Shown here: piece by piece, positions 11,146-23,522 of the stretch
How positions within the stretch are numbered: the first letter of the stretch is position 1
Layout of the letters: every line of letters begins with the position of its first letter
DNA from: Ganoderma boninense
Taxonomy: Eukaryota > Basidiomycota > Agaricomycetes > Polyporales > Polyporaceae
Reading direction: 5' to 3'
Assembly (NCBI GenBank): GCA_002900995.3
Contig: CM035313.1
Span: 2,108,001 to 2,172,000, forward strand
Length of the DNA stretch: 64,000 nucleotides
Translations under genes and position numbers: made by a program
Notes under the pieces: generated by a model
The model's database searches: none
What the model saw: only the letters and a program-made list of their open reading frames with translations
Told to the model about the DNA's origin: nothing

Positions 11146-14100
11146 TCAGAATACAGCGCTGCTACCGCTACCGCTATTCGTCAGCTGCAGTGTCACATCT
11201 TGCTGTGGTTCCCAATTCTCTGCCCTTCCCCGCAAGACTCTCGCCCTAACATATTCCGCAGTTGGCGCCTTGGATCGCATGGTACCGTTGTGGACTTTCG
11301 ATACGAGGTCGCTGAAGTCCATCCAATCATCCACGACCCGGTCTTGTATGTGTTTGAGGAGGACGTCTACGGTCCGCTCGTCCTCGATGTAAAGACGGAG
11401 GTTCATCGCCACTCTGTGAATATCGCGCTCCACGTCGAAGTTCATACGGTTGATAAACGACTGTATGACATCGACTGCTGCCCAACTTGGCTCTGTCACC
11501 GACTCGAGGCGAGAGAGACCGAGCTGCCCGCTGGGGTTGGCGGGGTCGCTATCGAGGTCGAAGGTTGCGCGGACCCTATCCACCCAATCTCGCACGCTAC
11601 CGGAGACAGCGTCGACACCGGATTGGATGACAGCTTCACAGGCCTGCTTCAGTTCCTGGTCGATCCCCTGTCAGAGGCGGATCACGCGGCACCGCAGACA
11701 GTATAAGTACACGCCGTTCTGACTGCGCCTGTGGGGCTCGCAAGAATCGGGGAAGGCACACTCACGTGGCGCACGTCGGCGAGGTCTTCGTCACGCGGCA
11801 TGCCGAGAGAAGTCAAGAGCGCGTTCGGGAGCAGAGACGTCGTCCTGCCGAGCATCGAAGCCAGAGTTTCTGCGCGGTCGTGAGCGAGGGCGCCGAGGTG
11901 TGGGAATGTGTCCGTCGGACGTACCATTCACTCCCGAAAGATCGATTCTCCGGTCGACGCTCCGATGCACGAGGTCGAGGTTCTGGGCCATCTCCTTGAG
12001 AATGAGCAGGTGGCGAGCGAGGAAGAGTTGTCCGTCGAAGACGGAGGAGGGGGGATTCCTCGACTTCAGCGTTTCAGCGGCGCTGACGAGGGTCTGCTTG
12101 CAATAGGTGATCGCTTCCTGTGCCAAGTCATCGAAGATGGCGGGCTTTCTGACATGTCAGCGCCGCAGAGAGGACATGGGACAGGATGGTACCTTAACGA
12201 AGTCCTTCAGCTGGGAAAGGACCCAGACGGTTTTTTGAAGAGTTGGGAACCACGTTTCCTGCTTGTCCAAGGATTTGAGCTGGAAGAGCTGGCTTACGCT
12301 CTGCTTCTCCTTAATCTCCGCACCCGAAAGAGGTTTTCGTGCGGCTACCATTACACTGTCAACGAATTATCCTAGCCAAAAAGAGAAAGCGGGCTGCTCA
12401 CCGAGGAGCTTGTCAGGGTATACCAAGTCTTCTGCTTTGGGTACGTAATACCGTATCTCAGACTGAATGACAGATTGTGCCTTGAAGAAGAGACGGGTCT
12501 GGGCGTCTTGTAAAACCATCTGCAACAGGTGGCTAATGTGGAGAGTCCGCAGCCCTGTTTGGCGTCTGGGTTGATCCAATTCGACTGTGAGTTCGTCGAG
12601 CTCCACATCATCATCAGAAGACGACTGCGGTAAGGACGGGATGTCTAACACCATCAATGCTTGCAGGACAGTGCAGACTTCGCAGAGTGCCGTTAAACGG
12701 GGTTCGTGTAAGATGCGCGGCCGGAGGTCATCATAGAGGTAGTCACAGAGACTTTCTAGGTATTGGCTAACAGAGGCGTGAGTTTTACGAGGACTATACG
12801 GTGATCACGGCTCTACATACTACAGCTGCTCTTCCCCAGAATTAAAGAACGCTCGAAACAGGGTGAACTCGTCTGTGCACAGCTGCTTGAGGTAGCTGCA
12901 TCCAGCCCGGGTCTGGCTTGGCGCGTGAGATTTCGAAGACGATGAGGACGCTTCTGGACTCACAAGCTCAACAAGTTCTGTTCTCGCTGGATCCAATCCC
13001 TTGATTTCTTCCATCAAGCGGCTGACCAGAAGGCCCTTGCGCGCGGAGAAGTACGCGGCATGACACTCGGCCAGAAGCGCAGTCAGCTCGTCAGGATGGG
13101 CCTGGGCACGACGCTCTAGCTCCGCCAGCAGCGGCGCAAGGGGTCCTGATACAGTTTGAAACCTTGTGTATAGCAAATGTGTTTGGGCTGTGGTGGAAAC
13201 ATCCTATTGAGGAGTAATTCAGGTTGGCCAAAACGAGACGAAACAAGGAAGTGTTACCTTTTCCGATAGTCGTTTAGAAACATCCGAGGTCAGCGCACGG
13301 AGGGAGCCCACGAAGTACATCTTGATCAAGGTCATGGCGCGTGTCATACACTGTTGAAAGCGAAGCAGATATATTTCTGCTTCCTTGAAATGTCGCTGCA
13401 GACGAAGCGCCTTAGCAAGCCAGAGGATACAAGTAGAAAATCACGGACGTGGGCCTTCAGATAGTCGATACAGACGTCGACGCGCTCGACCATGTACAAA
13501 AAGTCTCCTTGAAGTACTAGAGATTCTCCAGGGTGATTCAACATACGGGTTGCTTGTTCAAGCTCTTGGAAGTATTCTAGCCTCTCGTCGATGGCGATGG
13601 TCATATCCAATATGCGGTCCTATCGAAAGTTCGAGCCATTTCCTGCATTTGCAAGAGGAAGAAGGCTTACCCGCTCCTGAAGCAACTGTTCGCAAGCATC
13701 CTTCAAGCTTCTGCCGCTCTCCTCTACCGATCGCCAGCCGGAAAGCATATCATCCACCTCTCTGTCGATCTGCTCTATTCGTTGGACCAGCCTGTCACAC
13801 GTCTCTAGGTGGTCGGACACTGTGCCGAGGTGGGCGCGGATATGGGCTTCTTGGCTGTGGGTAACAGATCGGTCTATGAGGGCGAACCAGTCGTAGAACT
13901 GCTGAGGAGTCTGGATAGGTTGCTTGGGATGCAGGGCATGGGAGGCAGGAAGTCGGGGGCTGGCAACTATGTTTGGTGTACTGGGTCTGGAAGGCTGACC
14001 CGGTTTGCCAAGGATTATGGGAGTTGATGGACGCGACACCGAGTGTCGTTCTTCGACGCTAAACTTGACACAGAGATTACCGAAGATGCAAAGCAGTAGC

Positions 14101-14283
14101 CTAGGGAGTACGCACCTTTGGGGGAAGCGCCGACGTCTCGTTCGCAGACTGGATAACGATTACGCTTCTCGACTCGACGTCAGAGAGGGGGGCCGCAGCT
14201 TCCCATTCCTCTACAGTGACTACAGGTTTTGGGTGGGGAGTGGGGACGGATATGTTTGGCGGACGCTTGTTTGTGGAAGTCAT
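11146..14283 (-). CDS. COG3: Conserved oligomeric Golgi complex subunit 3 (Sec34)
   Basis: A multi-exon gene encoding a mostly helical tethering subunit. The start at 14283 gives MTSTNKRPPN and a short disordered N-terminus. Next comes the family core: QQFYDWFALIDRS, the coiled-coil DHLETCDRLVQRIEQIDREV, then IDERLEYFQELEQATRMLN. A CMTRAMTLIKMYFV segment and YCKQTLV...DGQLFLARHLLILKEM follow, both typical of COG3. The C-terminal exon at 11146-11595 ends near SGSGSSAVF. COG3 belongs to lobe A of the COG complex, which tethers retrograde vesicles within the Golgi. The start codon lies 331 bp from that of the divergently transcribed ELP6, so the two probably share a promoter region. The order and spacing of motifs fit a full-length protein of about 800 residues. 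Confidence 0.88.
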
Positions 14284-14614
14284 ATTGAATGCGGACGCGT
14301 AAGTGCAACTGACGGGCAAAGAGATTCAAAGAATTGAGTGGGTACGAGGTAGAGCGGGCGAGTGAGCGTGTTGGATCCGAGGGATGAGGTGGGGACACGG
14401 AGAAGGGGCCTCAAGGAGGTGTGGGCCGTGTGGCTGCTAAGTAGGAGGATGGGTATATGCACGCGCAGCCACAGCAGTTGTTTGTCTATGTTGTGCACCC
14501 GCGTCCACAACTACTGTACATACTTGCTCAGTACTCTGATCATCCCGCGTCCTCCAACAATCTCGCCGTCCTCGTCCTCGCCCCACGGGTCCCGCTACCC
14601 CTTGCGTGGCCGAG

Positions 14615-15518
14615 ATGTTTCCCCTCGCTTCAATGCCTCTCCCAGGAGAACTGCTTCTCATCACGGACGAGCTGCTCGCACCAGCTAGTTTTCTACTGCA
14701 CCGACTCTTGTCTAGTCACCTCAAGGAACGAACGAACTCGACTGCTGTGCTTACCCTGGTGTCAGAAGACATCGGAAAGTGGAAGGCCGTAGCAGGACGA
14801 TTCGTATGATTGATTCTCCCAATGACCTTTTTCTTCGTCGGCTGATTACGGCCATACTAGAATCTAAACCTGGCCAGCCATTTGCATTCCCGTAGCGTAG
14901 TCGTACTCGAGGCAATGCCCCTCATGTCGCCTGCGTCCGAGATCTTGGAAAACACTTCCCTCAGGTGTCTCTACAACCAGATCCGCCAGACATTGTCCAT
15001 CCTTTGCAGTGAAAGAGACGCCAATACACTGTTGATCATAGACGACCTGGCGTCCCTCGAGTGGATGGGTGTGTCGGCTGAGAGCATATCACGATTCACT
15101 CGTGCATTATGCTCGCTGTGTCGGCAGGTATGCAAATCTGTCCCTTCCAACACTGACATGGATTGATAGAGTGTTCACTAGATGAATGTCGCCCTTATCC
15201 TACGACACCACGTCGTAGCCCCTGGCGAACCAGACGAACTTCTTAGACGGCTCCTGCAATGTTGTCACTACCACATTGACGTTTTTCCGCTTTCGAGTGG
15301 GCGGAGTGGTTCAGTGAGCGGACAGGTGGTTGCTTCCATGTGACGGTCCGGATGGTAATGCTGATCTCGTGCTGGTGCATAAGGTGGCTTTGCATTGCGG
15401 TCCAGCAACGACGAAGCCAAGACTTGCACTCATTCCACGGTCAGGCGCTGTACAGTATCAATTGACGGACTCTGGAGGAATGTTCTTCGACCGGGGTGGA
15501 GGGAGCGGGGTACTGTAA
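14615..15518 (+). CDS. ELP6: Elongator complex subunit 6
   Basis: Four exons: 14615-14803, 14861-15127, 15182-15325 and 15384-15518. The protein starts MFPLASMPLPGELLLITDEL, continues with APASFLLHRLL and VVVLEAMPLMSP, has a TLLIIDDLASLEWMG strand, and ends LTDSGGMFFDRGGGSGVL. This is the RecA-like fold of ELP6 without a functional Walker A, as usual for the family. ELP4, ELP5 and ELP6 form a hexameric ring that serves the Elongator complex in modifying wobble uridines of tRNA. Length (about 245 residues) is normal. The intron before the last exon is inferred because reading through 15325 meets a stop within a few codons. It is divergent from COG3. Confidence 0.85.
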
Positions 15519-15980
15519 CGGAGTGCGCTGGGAAATATGTAGAGTGTTGTAGATGATGCGATGACTGCGAGATCCACGTCTGGTGGAGGTGTATGTCTGA
15601 GAAGAGATAGAGGTGGAGGCTGGAGGCTGGCGCCCAGGAAGCCGGGGTTGTTGTTTGTGGGGCGGTCGAGGTTGTGTTGACAGTCGACAGGCGGCCATGC
15701 GCCAGTCGCTGCAGCCTCGCACCCGTCTCCAGGCTCTCCTCTCACCAATCCCTGTCTTGTCGTCTTCGCCGCACATACAAACGTCCGTCATTCTCTGCCT
15801 GTCGTCGCATTCGTCCTGTAGATCAGGCTGCCGATCCATCAAATCCGACTCTGCAAGCGCTCCTGCCAGTGCCAGCCTCTCTCCATCGTGCTTTTCTGCC
15901 ACTCTTCCATCCGCATTCCCTGCTCGCTCGACGCACCGCACGACTCGCTGGCTCTTCTGAGACCATATACCCTCAAACGT

Positions 15981-17601
15981 ATGCTGCACATGCCTATGCC
16001 ATACCAGATCTCAGCTACAAACCGCAACCTTCCTCGCCGCTCCGACAGTCTCCTCAAACTTCCCACCACTACGATCCCATACTTCTCCGAACTTGACGAT
16101 GAGCTGAGAGACATCAGAAGAGTGCACTCCCAGGGCCAGGAGGAAGATCTCAGGTATGCTCTCAGCAGGACCATCAACAGAATAGAAGAACTCGTATGTC
16201 ACCTCTATGCCTCGCGCCTCTTTGGCTGCCCCTTACTCGCAGCCTTGGCAGACATCCATGCTTAAGGAGGCCTACAAGGCGCAGACGGATCTCCAGACAG
16301 AACTTACCCTCGCCAAATCCAACCTCACTATGGCCCTCGCGAATAACGAGATGCTCGAGGACGCGCTCAAGCGTGATCATCCCGGCCACTCCAAAGACGT
16401 CGGATGGCGCCGCATGAGTGCCCGTGAGCAGAATCTCAGGGTGGAATCCGAGGCCGAGCGCAGGCGGAGTACAGACAGTCTCGCCACCGACCTCTCGTCC
16501 TCCCCAACCCCATCCCAGCCCCCATCCGCCGTAGAACACTCGCCCATTGTTCCACGATCGGCGACGATGCCTTCCCCTGCGCCGCCGCCGTCCACTACTG
16601 AGAGCCGTTTCTTCCGGTTCCGATTTGGCAACGGATCGTCGTCGGCCAGCCATCCGTCTTCGCCTCGACTGTCCGCTGGTCAGTCGCCCATATTGAATGG
16701 CTCCCATTTGACCTCGGCTTCTCTCCCATCACTTGTGCCACCCAAAGAAGACAGGGAAAAGGAGGTTGAAGAGCTTCAGCATCAGTTGGATGTAGAGCGG
16801 AAGGCGCGCAAAGATGCGGCGGATGCAAAGATCGCCCTCGAAGCGGAAATCGAGTCACTCTCGCAGGCACTGTTCGAAGAGGTAACAATATTGCCCTTAT
16901 ACCTATGTCATACATGCTGATAATGCTTTCCATAGGCGAATAAAATGGTCGCTACAGAACGCATGAAGCTCGCGGAAACGGAAGAGCAATTACGGGAGGC
17001 TCGGGAACAAGGCGAGGCATTGAAGAACGTTCTCAGGCTCTTCGAGCGCGACACCGAGGCGGCCAGGACACGCACGCACGTCGTAGATGGAAGTTTTGAA
17101 GACGACACGGTCCCCCTTCGCTCACGCCGTCACCGTGCGTCCTCGTCTGCGGTGGGCATTAAGTCGCCTTCATCAGGACTCCCTTCGCCGCAACAATCGC
17201 GGCCCGCTACGCCCTCACATTCGCCAAATGACGCTCCATCGTCAGCGCGGACCATTGTTGCAGGGTCGCCATCGACGCCGTCGACGCCTCCACTGAAAGA
17301 TACAGACAACTCGACAGACCGTCATGCCATCGATGGAGCGAAGCTGCCCGTGTCCATGTCGACAGACTCCAAGTCGTCGACGCTATCCACGAGCACGACA
17401 CTACGAATCTCACCATCCCCCTCACCCACCACCTCCTCGCCGTCTACCACGGACTCCCCCTCCCCTGTACCTTCTCCGTTAGCTGCCGCCGGGCAGTTTT
17501 TGTTCACTCCTGCCCGAGCCGTCAGTTACTTTGATGGCGAGGAGTCGCCATGGGCGGATGCGACCTCGGCCTCGACTGCATCGCCTAAAGTCTCCACATG
17601 A
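15981..17601 (+). CDS. SEC2: Sec2-type Rab guanine-nucleotide exchange factor
   Basis: Three exons: 15981-16193, about 16243-16881 and 16936-17601. The N-terminal exon is helical (SELDDELRDIRRVHSQ, LSRTINRIEEL). The middle exon has two coiled-coil stretches (LKEAYKAQTDLQTELTLAKS; KEDREKEVEELQHQLDVERK) separated by a Ser/Pro-rich linker. The hallmark Sec2p motif, ALFEE joined to ANKMVATERM, spans the second intron at 16882-16935. A long Ser/Pro/Thr-rich tail follows and ends ASPKVST. Sec2 and Rabin8 homologues activate the Rab GTPase Sec4/Rab8 on secretory vesicles for polarised exocytosis, which drives hyphal tip growth. The exact acceptor of exon 2 (16243 or 16252) is uncertain but both keep the frame. 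Confidence 0.82.
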
Positions 17602-18310
17602 CATCTCGATTCGTTCCACTGGCAGTTGGCCTCTTCATGTTGACTTGCGTCAGATCCTTGACTTAGCAGGCGTCGCGTAAACCATTGCTCTCCCTCATGT
17701 TGACATTTCAGTGCCATTCTGCAATGCTGATTTTCATTCCTCCTTGTTTGAGCAAGTAATTGACTGTCCATCACATACACATGGAACACATACTTTGGAG
17801 GGTCCATTATGTACAACGGCGCCGTAACGTACTTGCTGCATGCAAGAGGAGAGCAGAGGCTAGTTCACGTACATCTACATAGGTACCGCGCCTCCTGCCC
17901 TGTGCATAGAGCGTTCGGTACCCGAGCTAAGATAATAGTAGAGCACATATGGGCATGGTTGGGAGCGACAGAGTAAGCTACGACAGCGGAGGCAAGGTGG
18001 ACTGAGATTCATGCTATGTGAAAGGGCAGGGTCGCAACTGACAGCACAACGCATTCAGACTACACAACCTTGCGACTGAAGAGGGGAGTGTGGAGAAAAT
18101 AATAGGATACAATTGGCAAACGTACAACCGTCAACAAAAATCAGCATTGACAAAGCTTGGGCGTTCGAGCGGCGGAGCAACATCTGAGAGAGGGCGGCCA
18201 GTGGGTAAAACGAACAAGTCCGGCAACAACAGGTGTCGCGATCGATCCAACGCAAGTATCGAGAGACGACGGGAGGGATGGATATAATGCGGAGGCCCCA
18301 CCGTTGTCTT
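17602..18310. other. Convergent intergenic region
   Basis: About 700 bp between the 3' ends of SEC2 and the PWWP gene. It probably contains both 3' untranslated regions. I see no gene, repeat or RNA in it. Confidence 0.5.
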
Positions 18311-20009
18311 TCATGCGGCTTCCGACATGGTCACATCGGCGAGCGACTCATCCGCAGCGCCATTGGCCGGGCCAGTGTCGTCGCCCTTCATGATAACATC
18401 CTCCCCTGCCTTGGTGCCGTTCTCCTTCGCCTCATTGGCTTTGCCATTTGCCGTGATAGCATCGTCCGAGTCGGCGGCTTTGCGGGAGCCATTAGTCGCG
18501 GGCTTCGCATCAGCGCCGTTGGCCTTAAGGATGTCATGCCACTTGTCGACGAGGACCTTGGCTCGCTCCCGGAACTTGAATTGATCGTCTCGGGGAACTT
18601 TGTCGTCGGTGAGGACATGTATGTGGCGCATAACCTTACCGATCTTCGAGAACTAGGGCAGGGCGGGCACGAAAATTCAGCCTAATTACCACAGAAGATA
18701 GGAATAATTGGATGACGTGGAGCCGGTACACCCGGGAAAGTGCCCCATCTCGCATGGCCAGTGAAACAAGTGAGGGAATGAGGGTCAAGAAACAGTCGGC
18801 ACTCACCAGCAAGTACTCCATTGTCATATTGGAGTAGTTCTCTACTGTCGAGAACAACTGATCCAGTGCTGGCATTTCCTACGGGAATCGTGGCGATGAG
18901 TCATCACTGCTGGATATTCATGACTGTCGACGAACCTCCTCTTTCGGGGTGACCTTCTGGTTGAGGAACGCCTTCTGAAGCTTGTGCCGCCACTCCCTGA
19001 CTTTGAGAGCCTCGGGGTCGCTATTGAGGGGTGCTAGAGAACCAAACGAGATGGGTGTAGTTGGTGAAGGACGAGAGGTACGAATGATGAGTCAAAACAA
19101 GACAAGCGTAAGTGGGATGCTCGCGAACTCACAATCAGCATCCTCCTCCTTATCACGCTTGGCTTTCTTCGTTGGAGGCGGAGAAGCGCGCTTGCTAGCA
19201 CTCTCGTTCTCGACCTCCGCGCCACCCTCATCTTCGGATTCGACCATCGCTTTCGACTTGGGTCCGTTCTTCTTGCCCTTGGCCGAGGTGACCTTGGACT
19301 TGCTGGCAGGCTCCGCAGACGCCTTCTTCGCCTTTGCCTTGGATTTCGCAGGAGCTGCGTCAGAGTCGCGCTTCCTCTTCTTGGTCTTCTTCTTCTTGTC
19401 CTCGTCGTCATCTGGCTCCTCCTCGCCGTCGCTCTCCAGCTGATCGACCTCTGCATTGGCCTCCTCCTCGCGGGCCTCGGCTGCGGCGGCCTCCTTTTCT
19501 TCCTCCCACGCCTTGGGATCGAGGGCAATCCGGTAACCCTTCAAAAGGTCGCCTGAACGCTTATAGGGCTCCGCGATATAGGCCTGGATTTCGTGCTGCT
19601 GGAGCCTGGAGATGTCTTTGGGGACGATCCATGCGCTGTGGAGGGGGAACGCAGCGGTTGTGAATACCGCAGCGCGCACGAGGGAGAGACAAGGGCACTG
19701 ACTAGTCACCAGCGGGGAAGAAGCGAACGCAATACCAGTTGCCCTTTTTCGTCTTCGCGTTTGGACGCTCCTTCGCGACAGCCTCTGGGACGGAGTCGGG
19801 GTCGACGATCTACGCGTTGCAAGGAAGAGGCGTGAGCGCACTGAAGGGGGATTGACACGCGTGGGGAGAGGAAACGCGAGGAGAAGGGGAGAAAGACTGA
19901 CCATGCCGGGCCATGGGGGGAAGCCGCGGACCTTGGCGAGGACGACGTCGCGGATGTCGTACGACTGCTCCTTGTTTTGGGGCTGAGCCTTTGTGCCCTT
20001 TTTGCTCAT
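18311..20009 (-). CDS. PWWP-domain chromatin protein with TFIIS-N/LEDGF-like C-terminus
   Basis: The start at 20009 gives MSKKGTKAQPQNKEQSYDI followed by DVVLAKVRGFPPWPGM, the PWWP core (here PPWPGM). The next exon encodes KTKKGNWYCVRFFPAG and then AWIVPKDISRL. A long Lys/Glu-rich nuclear-signal-type region with KKKKTKKRKRD follows. The C-terminal part (MPALDQLFSTVENYSNMTME, FSKIGKVMRHIHVL) resembles the helical TFIIS-N/LEDGF-type bundle, and the tail is Ala/Asp/Gly rich. PWWP domains bind methylated histone H3 lysine 36, and the architecture recalls yeast Ioc4 or LEDGF/HDGF-type readers acting in transcribed chromatin. At least six exons are needed. A 23-bp tandem repeat lies 180-305 bp upstream of the start. 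Confidence 0.82.
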
Positions 20010-20190
20010 AGCTGGGGGTGAGGAGAAAGTAGGTGTGAGAGGAGCGGAGGAGGCAGCGGAGGACGGCGCCTGGGCAGGAGAGAGGGAGTTGGTGGTCGAC
20101 TGTAAAGGTTGAACCCCTTGGCCCGGCAATCCCCGCGTGCGGCTCCCGGCAAAGAGGCCCGTGCGCTTCGCCGCTCCCAGAGACGCACCG

Positions 20191-20314
20191 TCGCAGACAG
20201 ACACAGACACACCTCGCACACAGACACAGACATACCTCGCACACAGACACAGACATACCTCGCACACAGACACAGACATACCTCGCACACAGACACAGAC
20301 ATACCTCGCACACC
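20191..20314. repeat. 23-bp tandem repeat, five copies
   Basis: The CTCG of the unit recurs at 20213, 20236, 20259, 20282 and 20305, an exact 23-bp period. The unit is CTCG followed by a CA/GA-rich run ending CATAC. The first copy differs slightly (CACAC for CATAC). Because 23 is not a multiple of three, the array reads as Val/Cys/Leu-rich repeats in all frames, which creates spurious long minus-strand open frames. It lies in the promoter or 5' leader of the PWWP gene. Confidence 0.95.
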
Positions 20315-21831
20315 CCAGGAGCCCTCCCGATTCCATTTCTGCCCCAGCCGCCTGCTACATACATCCATGAGACAGCCGCACAGCGCACAGACGAGGGACC
20401 ACATAGCGGATGGTGCTCCATGCCCACTCTCCCGCCTCCCTCCGCCCACACTCCGCGCCGTCCGGTGATCGAGAGTCGAGACAAACAAAGCACGTCTCCC
20501 CAGACGCTCGGCCCCACCCGGTCGCCCATGAGTCCGAATCGTGCGTCTTCAGATGTTCCCCATCGTGGGACAACGTGTCCGGCAACGCGCTCGACGATAA
20601 CGAGGGAAGCGGAACGCAGCCCAGCCCTGCGCTCCATGGCCAGCGCCTCGGCTCACCGTGAGCCAACACTCCTGCACATGCTCAGCATTAATGCGACCTG
20701 CAGCCTGAGGGTGCCTGGCCTATGGTTTCCGTGAGGTGAGCCTTGTCCTCGACGCCGGCAGAAGGGCCAACGTGCCATGGCCCATGGGACAACGGGGATC
20801 AATTAGTCGGGCCGATCTAACGGCATCGAGTATAATTGAGCACGAAGATGGTGGGACGGCATGTAACGTGTTCTGGCCAGTGCACAATGCACATTCGAGC
20901 GGAGGGGCAAACACTGGGTAACATAAACACAATGATCCTTGAGTACGAGTGCCTATATTGTTGAGTTCACCTGGGGCTCACCCGTCTGGTATGCGATCTT
21001 GTCTGGAATGAGCGCAGCAGGTCAGTCCACCGGCTCGGAGAGGATCATCGTAGGAAAAGGTCTGGCTGTGGAGGCGGTTCAGCCCCTTATGTGGACTCCC
21101 TGTCCTGCAACGGGGGACAGCCAAGGTTAAACTCCGAGGAAGGTCAAGATTTGGAGAGCGTGAAGATGAATGACGTTAGAATGGGTGGACGTGCCTGCAC
21201 CTGGACCCAATTGCTGGCTTCTGGATGAGTCGTGGGGCAGAACTTGAAGCCTGGGTGGTTGACCGTCTAGTAACTCGAATTTTGGACAGGAGGAGCGTCG
21301 GACTCATTCAGACGAATGCACGCGAGGAAGGTATGTTCGTGGAGGAGCAGGCGAGGACATGGCAGAAAAGGAGGTAAAGGGTCATTGGATCGTGCAAGGC
21401 GGATTGAACGAGGATTAAACTTGTGGCGAGTGTTTGCTTGGACGCCGGATGACCGGACCGTGAAGCGTCGACTCGTTCAACTACACCGGTCCAGCTCAAC
21501 TGGACGCTGACTTCAGTCCTCGCCGTCACCAGCCACCGACGTATTCGCCAAGCAGCGTCCCCCGTGCAGCAATCCTCCCCGTCCCACCCGCACCCGCTCA
21601 ATCATCCGTGCGAGACACATTCAGTCTCTCTCAGTCTGCGCCCGAGACAGGGCCTATCCTCCTGACAAAGCCGCTGGTCACAGGCTCAGATGGCCCACAT
21701 ATCGCGTCATCTGGCAGCATACTCTACACCATCCGCACCCCGTCAATCCGTGCGCATCGTCCCCCACTTATCCTCATTTCTATCCACCAGAGCCACCACC
21801 TCTCACCCACACCAGTCTGATCCCCCTCCTC
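20315..21831. other. Intergenic region between divergent genes
   Basis: About 1.5 kb between the PWWP gene upstream region and the oxygenase start. Open frames here are short and overlapping. I see no recognisable gene, RNA or repeat beyond the 23-bp array on its left edge. Confidence 0.5.
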
Positions 21832-23297
21832 ATGTCCGCCAGTCCTGAGAACAGCTTCTCCAGCATCCCGATCTTGGATTGGTCCCTCCTCGCTACCACC
21901 GACGGACACGCCAACTTTGTGCAGCAACTGCGACATGCTCTTGTCAATGTCGGTTTCCTATATCTCTCCAACCCTCCCGTCGCCCGGCAGGACATGGACG
22001 CACTAGTCACCTACACTCCCAAACTGTTCGACCTCCCTCGGGAGGAGAAGGAGCGTATAACCATGGCCAATTCTCCCCACTTCTTTGGTTATTCCCGACT
22101 AGATGCGGAGCTTACCAAAGGCAGGACCGATCACAGGGAGCAGTTTGACTTCGGGACACCTTATGAGAATCAGTGGTCGACTGGCGATCCAGAGTACCTC
22201 AAACTTTGGGGTCCTCCTCAGGCAAGTGCACGATCCAGTCTTGAACAATGTCGGCTTAGTGACCGGAACTCAATAGTGGCCCTCGGAGCAGTCTTTGCCT
22301 GGATTTAAGGCAATCTACCTTCGGTATCTGACCCAGGTCGAACAGCTGAGCTACGAGTTTATTGGCCTACTCGCTGAAGCCTTTGAACTCTCGCACGAGG
22401 CTCTCGCGCCATTCTTCGTTGGTAGCACGAAGCCAAAGCCGGGACTCATGCAACATCGCTCGAAAATCGTCAAGTACCCTGCCCGCAAGGAGGGCGACTC
22501 CGATCAGGGCGTAGGACCGCACTTCGATGGTGGCTTCTTGACTTTCGTGTGTATCCAGCCATCCCATGTCAAGATCTGTCTTGACGAGCTTTCCTTCTGG
22601 TCGGTAGTTGCTCCAAGCCTCCGACCATCCTGGCCTGCAGGTCCAAAACCTTCAGGGGGAGTGGATCGACGCACCCCCCATCCCAGGAACTTTCGTTGTC
22701 AACTTGGGCAAAGGTAAATCTGGCCTTTTAGTTTCGTGGCCATATCAGGTGGAATTCGTGGATGACTACCCAACCATTGCAGCTTTGGAAACCGTCACTC
22801 AGGGAATCGCACGAGCGACGTCCCACCGCGTCCTGTCGCCACCTCCTGGCTCAACGCCTCGGTATTCCATACCATTCTTCCAAAATATAGCTCAGGGCAT
22901 ATGCATTGGAGATTTTGTCCTCAAATGTGAGCTATGTGCTCGCGAACCTGGCCTGACTCTTATTGGTCGTAAACAGTCAAGCCGGAGATTCTCAAGTTGA
23001 AAGACTCGCGGGGACAGGCTGGTGTCGTAGATTGTGGGTTTTCGTGCACATCCAGGTCACACAGACTTAGCATGTGGTATCTCTGCAGCGGTGAATTATC
23101 AAGAGTACGGGCAGTACCCATCCGGTTACGTCAACCTCATTGGCCGCGTCAAGTAAGTCTAAGGCCCTTTTACATTCGAAGGGGAGGTGTTGATCACCTG
23201 TGTTAGGAGCCACCCGGATGTCGCAGAGAGGCATTATCCAGACATGTTCAAGCAATTCTTCCCTCAAGGCATTCCTGCGCAAGGTAGCGCATACTAG
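21832..23297 (+). CDS. 2-oxoglutarate/Fe(II)-dependent oxygenase, isopenicillin N synthase-like
   Basis: Seven exons give a protein of about 365 residues. The N-terminal DIOX_N part (IPILDWSLLAT, LRHALVNVGFLYLSN) precedes the jelly-roll core. The iron-binding H-x-D is in GPHFDGGFLTF, the distal histidine in RATSHRVLSPP, and the 2-oxoglutarate-binding R-x-S in GSTPRYSIPFF, so all catalytic residues are present. The C-terminus contains PSGYVNLIGRVK and SHPDVAERHYPDMF, as in fungal thymine-dioxygenase-like proteins. The first intron (22222-22276) uses a GC donor. The enzyme probably oxidises a small molecule; the substrate is unknown. It converges on the DUF6593 gene, whose stop lies about 225 bp away. 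Confidence 0.88.
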
Positions 23298-23522
23298 ACC
23301 CCAAAGTTTGACACATTGAAATGCAGTGAATTCGACGGAAGACGTGCTATGCCAGATGTAGAACTAAACGATTGTGGTCTGTTGGTCCCACTAGGACATC
23401 TATTTGATGATAAGAAAGGTTTAGAAAAACAGCCCATTGCGATCCATGCTTAGTGTGCTCTGACCGCTGGGAAGCACAACGACATCCGAAGATGAGATAT
23501 AGAGGGAGAACAGGCCACATTA

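Noticed and set aside
19810..20669. Minus-strand open frames with repeated Cys/Val/Leu (CEVCLCLCARYVCVCVRG-like)
   Set aside because: They are translations of the 23-bp DNA tandem repeat read in different frames; the PWWP start at 20009 lies downstream and is well supported.
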